In this document: positions 1 to 6,415 of the stretch, in pieces
Position numbering within the stretch: the first letter of the stretch is position 1
Layout of the letters: every line of letters begins with the position of its first letter
Source of the DNA: CAZIWJ01 sp964542855
Lineage (GTDB): Bacteria > Bacteroidota > Bacteroidia > Cytophagales > Cyclobacteriaceae
Assembly: GCA_964542855.1 (NCBI GenBank)
Contig: CAZIWJ010000133.1
Coordinates: 1 to 9,905, forward strand
DNA length: 9,905 nucleotides
Direction: 5' to 3'
Notes under the pieces: model-generated
What the model was told of the DNA's origin: nothing
Seen by the model: only the letters and a program-made list of their open reading frames with translations
Databases searched by the model: none
Made by a program: the position numbers and the translations under genes

Positions 1-119
1 GTATGGTGCTTGAAATATAATTTTGCTAATCAGATGAATAGTTTATAAAAATTCTGTGTAAGTAATTAGCTATACATTAACAATTTAACACCAGTGAACG
101 GAAATTTACTGCGTACTCG

Positions 120-149
120 TACTGTAAGAAAGCAAGGTGTTGTACAGTA
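120..149. repeat. 7-bp inverted repeat (TACTGTA / TACAGTA) next to the THX promoter
   Basis: Arms TACTGTA (120-126) and TACAGTA (143-149) are exact reverse complements separated by 16 nt. The right arm begins directly after the -33 TTG of the THX promoter, so the dyad surrounds the -33 region. That position would suit an operator, but a 7-bp dyad in AT-rich DNA can arise by chance. No known regulator site is recognised. Confidence 0.3.
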
Positions 150-170
150 GAATCAATCTCCTTACATTTG
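140..170 (+). promoter_or_regulatory. Bacteroidetes-type promoter for the THX gene
   Basis: A TTG at 140-142 (preceded by G) is followed after exactly 20 nt by TACATTTG at 163-170. This fits the Bacteroidetes primary sigma factor consensus, TTTG near -33 and TAnnTTTG near -7 with about 19-21 nt between. Transcription would start near 177, leaving a leader of only about 15 nt before the THX ATG at 193. It is the best promoter match in the window. The rest of 1-139 is AT-rich and I see no gene in it. Confidence 0.6.
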
Positions 171-192
171 ATGCTCACTAAAATTATAAACC

Positions 193-321
193 ATGGGAAA
201 AGGAGATCAACGATCGAAGAAAGGTAAAATAGTGGCAGGAAGCTACGGTGTAAGTCGCCCCAGGAAAAAAACCACCAAGAGAAAGGAAGCCAAAAAGCAA
301 CGTCAAGATGAAGGCAAGTAG
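193..321 (+). CDS. 30S ribosomal protein THX (bTHX)
   Basis: A 42-residue, extremely basic protein beginning MGKGDQRSKKGKIVAGSYGV. The MGKGD start, a Lys/Arg-rich stretch, the SYGVSRPRKK core and a Lys-rich tail are the hallmarks of THX, the small protein in the head of the 30S subunit of Thermus, related to the plastid-specific PSRP4 and widespread in Bacteroidetes. In the known structures THX threads into 16S rRNA and stabilises it. The ATG follows a strong promoter by a very short leader and has no Shine-Dalgarno sequence. Its TAG stop lies inside the terminator hairpin it shares with convergent hemA. The assignment is by recalled family pattern, but length, composition and motif all agree. 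Confidence 0.88.
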   Translation: MGKGDQRSKKGKIVAGSYGVSRPRKKTTKRKEAKKQRQDEGK

Positions 322-338
322 TTTACTTGCCTTTTTTT
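311..338 (+). terminator. Intrinsic terminator of the THX gene, overlapping both convergent stop codons
   Basis: AAGGCAAGTA (311-320) pairs perfectly with TACTTGCCTT (324-333) around a 3-nt loop and runs into seven T's (332-338), a textbook Rho-independent terminator for rightward transcription. The left arm and loop contain the THX stop (319-321), and the loop/right arm contain the hemA stop (323-325, minus strand). In the leftward direction the hairpin is not followed by a U-tract, so it should terminate THX much better than hemA. Confidence 0.8.
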
Positions 339-1606
339 AGTGCGTTTTCTTCAGCCTGTTCCAAATTAAATAAATCGTTCAGTATACCTACCAACGATTC
401 GGCTTCTCCCCTCTTGCAGGCAGCTTTCAGTTGGAGTACAGGGAGTTTAATAATTTTCTGCATCATGCTACGAGTAATTACCTCAATCTGCATCTGCTGA
501 TCTTCAGAAAGGTTTTTTTCGTAGCGAGCAATCTCTTCCCTTCTTATTTGCTCCAGCGTACCTTTGAGCTTATGAATGGTAGGCGACATTTCCATTTCCT
601 GCGACCAGCTCATCAGCGTTTGAACACCTTCACTAATAATTGCCTTTACATCCGGAATGGAAGCTTTCCGCTTTTCCAGCACGTCATCGGCTTTGGCACT
701 CAGGTCGTCGATGTTGTAAACCAGTATTCCGGGCAAATCATCAACAACCGGATCAATACTGCGGGGAACGGAAAGGTCGATCAGATACTGGTGCCCCCGC
801 TCTCTTCTAACCATGTCGGCGGTTACGATCGGACTTTCGGTACTAACTGAAGAAATAATAATATCTGCTTTTTCCACCGCCTGATTCAGCTCTTCCATCC
901 TGATGGCCTGATACCCAAAATCATTCTCGGCCTGCAGGGCTTTGGTGTAAGTGCGGTTACAAACCTGAACGTTGGCGGGATTAATAGTATCTGCGTCCCA
1001 TAAATTACTGCAAACATCCCGGCCTATTTCTCCTAAACCGATTAGCAGTACGCTCGGATTAATCAACGTGGAAGCAAATTGTTCGGCTAATTCAACCGAT
1101 GCATAAGAAGAAGACGCCGCACCATCGCGAAAAGGAGTTTCCTGTACAATTCGCTTGTTGGCGTAAAAAATGGTATGCATTAATCGGTGCAGAAAAGGAC
1201 CGGCACAGGCTTCATCGGCGCTCAACTGGTAAGCCCGCTTCGCCTGATTAATGATTTGTAAATCGCCAACCACCTGCGACTCCAGCCCGACAGAAACTTC
1301 GAACAGGCGAGTAGTTGCTGCTTTCCCGTTTAGTATCGATTTAAACAGAGAACGGTACGCCTGCAAGTCTTTTTGTAAAGTGATTTCTATCAGTTTTATG
1401 AACCGATCACTTAAATCTTCTTCAGCGCTGTAATAGATCTCAGTACGGTTACACGTGGACAGTACCAGTACATCTTCCGCGTTGGTAAATTCGGTAATCT
1501 TGCGTAATAATTGATGTACCTGGCTCTGATTAAGCGCAATCTCCTCCCTGATAGCCAGAGGGGTGTTTACATACGTGATATACAAAACTTTAAAGCGGCG
1601 GTGCAT
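323..1606 (-). CDS. hemA: Glutamyl-tRNA reductase
   Basis: NADPH-dependent reduction of glutamyl-tRNA(Glu) to glutamate-1-semialdehyde, the first committed step of C5-pathway tetrapyrrole (heme) synthesis; cytoplasmic homodimer. At 427 residues it has normal length. The N-terminal catalytic domain has STCNRTEIY with nucleophile Cys52, then GLESQVVGDLQI (about 108-119) in the glutamate-recognition region. The NADPH Rossmann loop is GLGEIG (190-195), followed by VCNRT (216-219 region) typical of the shikimate-dehydrogenase-like domain. The C-terminal helical dimerisation domain ends in an acidic and Lys-rich tail. The position usually His just before LF.V..GL is Arg100 here. The ATG is the only good start: the N-terminal beta strand follows at once and no earlier start is needed. 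No other hem genes are adjacent. Confidence 0.95.
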   Translation of the reverse strand: MHRRFKVLYITYVNTPLAIREEIALNQSQVHQLLRKITEFTNAEDVLVLSTCNRTEIYYSAEEDLSDRFIKLIEITLQKDLQAYRSLFKSILNGKAATTRLFEVSVGLESQVVGDLQIINQAKRAYQLSADEACAGPFLHRLMHTIFYANKRIVQETPFRDGAASSSYASVELAEQFASTLINPSVLLIGLGEIGRDVCSNLWDADTINPANVQVCNRTYTKALQAENDFGYQAIRMEELNQAVEKADIIISSVSTESPIVTADMVRRERGHQYLIDLSVPRSIDPVVDDLPGILVYNIDDLSAKADDVLEKRKASIPDVKAIISEGVQTLMSWSQEMEMSPTIHKLKGTLEQIRREEIARYEKNLSEDQQMQIEVITRSMMQKIIKLPVLQLKAACKRGEAESLVGILNDLFNLEQAEENALKKGK

Positions 1607-1921
1607 ACGTTTGCAACAATTTAATTTTTAACTAGCGCTAATTAAATAGCTAATAACGACTGGTGTAATGACCTGAATCAGCACTCTTTATTTAGAATCA
1701 GTTTAATTAACCGTACTAAACCCATTACAAATTTATACATCAACGTTAAAAAACCTCAGGTTAGTTCGGAATTTAACAAACATGTAACTGGAGGAATGAA
1801 ATTTATCAATTTGTATAAATGAGTGGTATTTTCTTATTTAACCACTTTAAAACACAAATATGCTTGAGGCCATTTTAAAAGCCATTTTTTTCTATTCTAC
1901 ACACTTGTATCCCAACTTGCC
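1607..1921. other. Divergent intergenic region between hemA and pyc
   Basis: 315 bp, AT-rich, no convincing gene. It must hold the control signals of both divergent genes. On the minus strand TAAATTTG (1735 down to 1728) matches the Bacteroidetes -7 element and would give hemA a leader of about 115 nt, but only a weak CTG is present at the expected -33 distance. On the plus strand TCAATTTG (1806-1813) is one base off the -7 consensus, again with a poor -33. A 6-bp dyad AGTGGT/ACCACT (1822-1827, 1841-1846) lies downstream of that site. The palindromes TTAATTAA and TAGCGCTA are also present. No riboswitch is recognised and the pyc ATG has no Shine-Dalgarno sequence. Confidence 0.55.
1728..1735 (-). 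promoter_or_regulatory. Possible -7 element of the hemA promoter
   Basis: Read on the minus strand this is TAAATTTG, an exact match to TAnnTTTG, about 120 nt upstream of the hemA ATG and correctly oriented. There is no TTG at 19-21 nt upstream; the nearest is CTG with a 21-nt spacer. This is a partial match only. Confidence 0.3.
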
Positions 1922-4900
1922 ATGAATGTTCAGGTTAAGAAAATTAATAAAATTTTAGTTGCCAACCGGGGCGAAATAGCTATTCGCGTAATGCGGGCAG
2001 CCTCTGAGCTTGGCATTCGTACCGTTGCTATTTTTACTTACGAAGATCGTTATTCCCTTCACCGTTACAAAGCCGATGAGGCTTACCAGATCGGAACGGA
2101 CGATGACCCGTTGAAGCCTTACCTCGACGCTGAAGAAATAATCACGATCGCCAAACGAGAGTCTGTAAATGCCATTCATCCGGGCTACGGATTCTTATCG
2201 GAGAATATTAATTTCGCTTACCGCTGCCGCGAGGAAGGCATTACTTTCGTGGGGCCGGAACCAGAAGTAATGGAACAACTGGGCGATAAAGTAGCCGCTA
2301 AAAAGGTGGCAAGGGCGGCAACGGTTCCGGTAATTGAAGATAGCAAAGAAGCGATCACCAGCCCCGAAATTGCTAAAAAGGAGGCTACTAAAATAGGTTT
2401 TCCGGTTGTAATAAAGGCCGCTTCCGGAGGCGGTGGAAGAGGTATGCGGGTGGTTCGTGAACCCGGTTCAGTAAAAAGCGCCTACACTGATGCCACTAAC
2501 GAAGCCCGCAAGGCATTTGGCGACCCGACCGTTTTTATTGAAAAGTTTATCGATCAGCCCAAGCACATCGAGGTTCAGATCCTGGCCGATAATCATGGAA
2601 GCATTGTGCACCTGCACGAGCGCGACTGCTCCGTGCAACGCCGTTTTCAGAAAGTAGTTGAAATAGCCCCTGCACCTACCCTGGCTCAGGACACTAAGGA
2701 TAAGCTGTACGAGTACGCCCTTACCATTGCCAAACGGGTTAACTACAATAATGCCGGCACCGTTGAATTCCTGGTCGATGCCGATGAAAACATTTTCTTC
2801 ATCGAAGTTAACCCCCGCATCCAGGTGGAACACACCATAACGGAGGAAATTACCCGGATCGACATTGTACGCTCCCAGATCTTAATTGCGGAAGGGCACC
2901 AGCTCGAGAGTCCTAAAATTTTTCTTAAAAGCCAGCAGGATGTCGTGGTAAGGGGGTTTGCCATCCAGTGCAGGATTACTACGGAAGACCCTAAGCATGA
3001 TTTCAAGCCGGATTACGGAACCATCATTGCCTACCGGAACGCCGGTGGCTTCGGCATCCGCCTCGATGAGGGCAGTTCGTACCCGGGGGTTACCATTTCC
3101 CCTTTCTTCGATTCATTACTGGTTAAGGTTTCGGCCCGGGGAAGAACGCTGAGAGGGGCCTCCCAGCGTTTGCAGCGTTCGTTGCGCGAATTCCGGGTCC
3201 GTGGAGTGAAAACCAACGTCGGGTTTCTGCTGAATGTGCTCGCCCATCCTGAGTTTTATGAGGGCAGGGCAACCGTAAACTTTATTAAAGATAATCCCGC
3301 CCTGTTTAATATCCGGGAGGGGCTCGATCGGGCAACGCGAATGCTGGCTTACATCGGCGAAGTAAGTGTTAACGGTAACCCCAACGTTCGATTTTACGAT
3401 CCGAACAAAAAATTCCGTACACCTATCGTTCCGGGGAAAACTGTAAGGGAAGGTTCTACCGGCGAAGATTTGCTTTACCGGTATAAGCCTTACCCGGAAG
3501 GTACCAAGGATAAGCTGAACCAGATGGGCCGCGATAAGTTCATCGATTGGCTAAAAAAAGAGAAAGCCATTCAATATACCGACACAACCTTCCGCGATGC
3601 CCACCAGTCGTTGCTGGCCACCCGGATGCGTAGTGTAGACATGCTGAAAGTAGCCGAAGGTTTTGCCAAGCACCATTCTAATGTATTCTCAATGGAAATG
3701 TGGGGCGGAGCAACCTTCGATGTTACCATGCGGTTTCTGAATGAAAGCCCCTGGGAACGCCTGCAACAAATTCGCTCGGCCGTGCCCAACATTCTGCTGC
3801 AAATGCTGCTGCGGGGGTCCAATGCAGTGGGTTACAAGGCCTACCCCGATAACCTGATTGAGAAATTCATTGAGGAGGCGTGGATCAATGGCATTGACAT
3901 CTTCCGGATTTTCGATTCGCTAAACTGGTTGGAAGCCATGAAAGTTAGCATCCGTGCAGTGCGGGAAAGAACTGAAGGAATTGCCGAAGGGGCCATTTGC
4001 TACACCGGCGACGTGAGCAACCCTAACGAGAAAAAATATACATTGCAGTATTACCTCGATATGGCCCGCGCTCTGGAAGACGAGGGTATCCATATACTGG
4101 CCATTAAAGATATGGCCGGCCTCCTTAAACCTTACGCCGCAGAATTACTGATCTCAGAATTGAAAAAAGCGGTGAACGTCCCCATTCATCTGCATACCCA
4201 CGATACGGCCGGTATTCAGCCGGCCACCTACATGAAAGCAGTGGAGGCGGGAGTCGATATCATGGATGTAGCCATCAGCTCCATGTCTGGCCTAACGTCT
4301 CAGCCTAATTTCAATAGTGTGGCAGCCATGCTGCAAGGACACGAGAGGGAACAGCCTGTAGATTTAAAAACCCTGAACGATTATTCGGTTTACTGGGAAG
4401 CGGTAAGGGAGTTTTATTATCCTTTTGAATCGGACCTGAGGGCTGGAACGGCTGAAGTTTACGAAAACGAAATTCCGGGTGGGCAGTACTCTAACCTGCG
4501 CCCGCAGGCTATTGCCCTGGGGCTGGAACACAAGTTCGAACAGATTAAAAAGAACTACGCCGCGGTGAATAAATTATTCGGCAACCTGGTGAAGGTAACC
4601 CCATCTTCCAAGGTTGTTGGCGATATGGCCCTGTTTATGGCCTCTAATAATTATACCGTACAGGATATTAAGGAAAAAGGTGAGTCATTGTCTTTTCCCG
4701 AATCGGTGGTGAGCATGTTTAAAGGAGAATTAGGACAACCTGCCGGCGGATGGCCTAAAGACATCCAGAAAATTATTCTTAAAGGAGCAAAGCCCTTTAC
4801 CGACCGCCCGAATGCGCACCTCGACCCGATTGATTTTGACAAAGACTTTCAGGAATTCCAGGAACGTTTCGACGATTCGCTGAACCTGCTCGATTTCCTT

Positions 4901-5410
4901 TCTTACCAACTGTATCCCAAGGTATTCGAAGATTACTACCGGTCGCGAAAGGTATACGGCGATGTAGGGGTACTTCCTACCACTACTTATTTCTACGGGA
5001 TGGAAAACGGGGAGGAAATTATTGTAGACCTGGCAAAAGGAAAAACCCTGCTCATTAAAAAACTGTACATCAGCGAGCCCGACGAAAAAGGAAATCGGGT
5101 GGTTAGCTTTGAACTTAACGGGCAGACCCGGCGAGTAAGCATTAAAGACAAAAGCCTGGGCGTTGAAAAATCGGTTAACCGGAAAGCCAACGCCCCTAAC
5201 GAGGTAGGTACTCCCTTGCAGGGAAGAATTGCCGAAGTACTGGTTGAACCGGGACAAAAGGTTACGGAAAAAACATCGCTCTTTGTTATTGAAGCCATGA
5301 AGATGGAAACGACTGTTTCAGCACCGGTTAAAGGGAAAGTACTTGCTGTTCACCAAGAGGCCGGGGCGCTGGTAGAACAGGATGACCTGGTTGTTGAACT
5401 AGAGAAATAA
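1922..5410 (+). CDS. pyc: Pyruvate carboxylase (single-chain, biotin-dependent)
   Basis: Carboxylates pyruvate to oxaloacetate with ATP and bicarbonate, refilling the TCA cycle and feeding gluconeogenesis; cytoplasmic tetramer. The 1162 residues cover the whole family architecture. Biotin carboxylase domain (about 8-460): ILVANRGEIAIRV, ATP-grasp glycine loop GGGGRGMR (169-176), HERDCSVQRR (232-241), FIEVNPRIQVEHT (293-305) with the catalytic Arg/Glu. Carboxyltransferase domain (from about 550): DTTFRDAHQSLLATR (554-568), carbamylatable metal-ligand Lys729 in AIKDMAG, metal His758/His760 in HLHTHD, Thr792 in SGLTSQP. The C-terminal biotinyl domain carries EAMKMET with biotin acceptor Lys1127. 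All key residues are present. The ATG is directly followed by the expected N-terminus. The BC-CT linker (about 461-549) corresponds to the allosteric/tetramerisation region of the family. Confidence 0.97.
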   Translation: MNVQVKKINKILVANRGEIAIRVMRAASELGIRTVAIFTYEDRYSLHRYKADEAYQIGTDDDPLKPYLDAEEIITIAKRESVNAIHPGYGFLSENINFAYRCREEGITFVGPEPEVMEQLGDKVAAKKVARAATVPVIEDSKEAITSPEIAKKEATKIGFPVVIKAASGGGGRGMRVVREPGSVKSAYTDATNEARKAFGDPTVFIEKFIDQPKHIEVQILADNHGSIVHLHERDCSVQRRFQKVVEIAPAPTLAQDTKDKLYEYALTIAKRVNYNNAGTVEFLVDADENIFFIEVNPRIQVEHTITEEITRIDIVRSQILIAEGHQLESPKIFLKSQQDVVVRGFAIQCRITTEDPKHDFKPDYGTIIAYRNAGGFGIRLDEGSSYPGVTISPFFDSLLVKVSARGRTLRGASQRLQRSLREFRVRGVKTNVGFLLNVLAHPEFYEGRATVNFIKDNPALFNIREGLDRATRMLAYIGEVSVNGNPNVRFYDPNKKFRTPIVPGKTVREGSTGEDLLYRYKPYPEGTKDKLNQMGRDKFIDWLKKEKAIQYTDTTFRDAHQSLLATRMRSVDMLKVAEGFAKHHSNVFSMEMWGGATFDVTMRFLNESPWERLQQIRSAVPNILLQMLLRGSNAVGYKAYPDNLIEKFIEEAWINGIDIFRIFDSLNWLEAMKVSIRAVRERTEGIAEGAICYTGDVSNPNEKKYTLQYYLDMARALEDEGIHILAIKDMAGLLKPYAAELLISELKKAVNVPIHLHTHDTAGIQPATYMKAVEAGVDIMDVAISSMSGLTSQPNFNSVAAMLQGHEREQPVDLKTLNDYSVYWEAVREFYYPFESDLRAGTAEVYENEIPGGQYSNLRPQAIALGLEHKFEQIKKNYAAVNKLFGNLVKVTPSSKVVGDMALFMASNNYTVQDIKEKGESLSFPESVVSMFKGELGQPAGGWPKDIQKIILKGAKPFTDRPNAHLDPIDFDKDFQEFQERFDDSLNLLDFLSYQLYPKVFEDYYRSRKVYGDVGVLPTTTYFYGMENGEEIIVDLAKGKTLLIKKLYISEPDEKGNRVVSFELNGQTRRVSIKDKSLGVEKSVNRKANAPNEVGTPLQGRIAEVLVEPGQKVTEKTSLFVIEAMKMETTVSAPVKGKVLAVHQEAGALVEQDDLVVELEK

Positions 5411-5482
5411 TGATTGGTAAACTACCCTGCCTTCATTAAAATTGTGTAATATTTCCGGCTACTCAATAAAACCGAAAAATCC

Positions 5483-6391
5483 TTGCTGAATTTAAAATCT
5501 TCTTCCATAATTCTGTTAGTTGTACTGATAGCTTCCTGTGTTCCCAAATCGAAAAGTATCCTTTTACAGGACCCCAGTGCCCCGGAAGAAATAAGAAAAA
5601 ATGAATTTTATAAAACGCTGGGTAAACCTACTAAATTCTTCACCCTGGAACCAGGCGATGTAGTAGGGGTAAACGTAGCCAGTTTAACCGAGGAAGAATT
5701 CGATTTTATTAAGCAGTACCGCGATCAGCTGGGCCCCATACTCAAACTGAACGATTACAATATGAACGCCGGAGGCTTCGGCGGGCAACGCGGCGGCGGT
5801 GGTGGTATGCAGTTTGGGGGCACAAACCAGCAGGGCGGTGCGGGCAACATATTCACCGCCCGGCTAAATGGTTTTATTATTGAACAGGATGGCACACTGG
5901 TACTACCCGAAATTGGTGCCGTTCAGGTTGAAGGCCTAACCCTGTCTGAAGCTACCGATAAAGTGCAGCTTCTGCTGGAAGGTTTTTTCGAAACTCCCCA
6001 GGTTCGGATTCAATTACTCAGCTTTCATTTCACGGTTTTCGGAGAAGTAAACAATGAAGGACGTTTTACTTCGTTTAAACCTGAAACCACCTTACTCGAT
6101 GCAATCAGCCTTGCGGGAAACCTAACCGATTTTGCCGACCGGGCCAACATTAAGCTGATCCGGAATCAGAATACTTCCCAGGCTGAAATAATATATATTG
6201 ACTTACTGGATGAAAATTTAATAGCTTCTGATTACTTTTACCTTGAACCAGATGATATTCTCATTGTACCTCCACTTTCTGCCAAAATTACCCGTCAGTT
6301 TGCACTGCCGGCCATTAGTAGCACGCTGGGCGTTGTGTCTTCACTAATTTCAGTACTTTCGTTAGTTTTACTTTTCAACCGGACGAAATAG
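5483..6391 (+). CDS. Wza-like polysaccharide export outer-membrane lipoprotein
   Basis: Predicted outer-membrane export channel component for capsule or exopolysaccharide. The first residues form a lipoprotein signal with lipobox LIASC, lipidated Cys19. A poly-export domain starts at FTLEPGDVVGVNV (53-65) and resumes at GFIIEQDGTLVLPEIGAVQV (130-149). An SLBB-type domain follows, with TVFGEVNNEGRF (184-195) and LLDAISLAGNL (204-214). The last 25-30 residues are hydrophobic (about 274-297), a candidate membrane helix. Between the two halves of the export domain is a Gly/Gln-rich insert (97-122). TTG at 5483 is the only usable start: an in-frame TAA lies 36 nt upstream with no ATG or GTG between, and a later start would remove the signal peptide. 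It is 72 bp after pyc with no clear terminator, so co-transcription with pyc cannot be excluded. Confidence 0.87.
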   Translation: MLNLKSSSIILLVVLIASCVPKSKSILLQDPSAPEEIRKNEFYKTLGKPTKFFTLEPGDVVGVNVASLTEEEFDFIKQYRDQLGPILKLNDYNMNAGGFGGQRGGGGGMQFGGTNQQGGAGNIFTARLNGFIIEQDGTLVLPEIGAVQVEGLTLSEATDKVQLLLEGFFETPQVRIQLLSFHFTVFGEVNNEGRFTSFKPETTLLDAISLAGNLTDFADRANIKLIRNQNTSQAEIIYIDLLDENLIASDYFYLEPDDILIVPPLSAKITRQFALPAISSTLGVVSSLISVLSLVLLFNRTK

Positions 6392-6415
6392 TTGAACCTT
6401 TAATTTTTTAATGAT

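Noticed and set aside
1..48. Open frame from the left edge to a TAA at 46-48, possibly the tail of an upstream gene.
   Set aside because: Only 15 codons, AT-rich, with no recognisable protein sequence.
431..850. A 139-codon plus-strand frame inside hemA.
   Set aside because: It lies wholly antisense to a well-supported catalytic gene and its translation resembles no known protein; it is a shadow frame.
4730..5257. A 175-codon minus-strand frame inside pyc.
   Set aside because: Antisense to the conserved C-terminal part of pyruvate carboxylase, with no promoter or family likeness.
6411..6413. ATG as an alternative start for the Wzc-like gene.
   Set aside because: It is out of frame by two bases. 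It would only serve if one base were missing from the sequence between 6413 and 6418.
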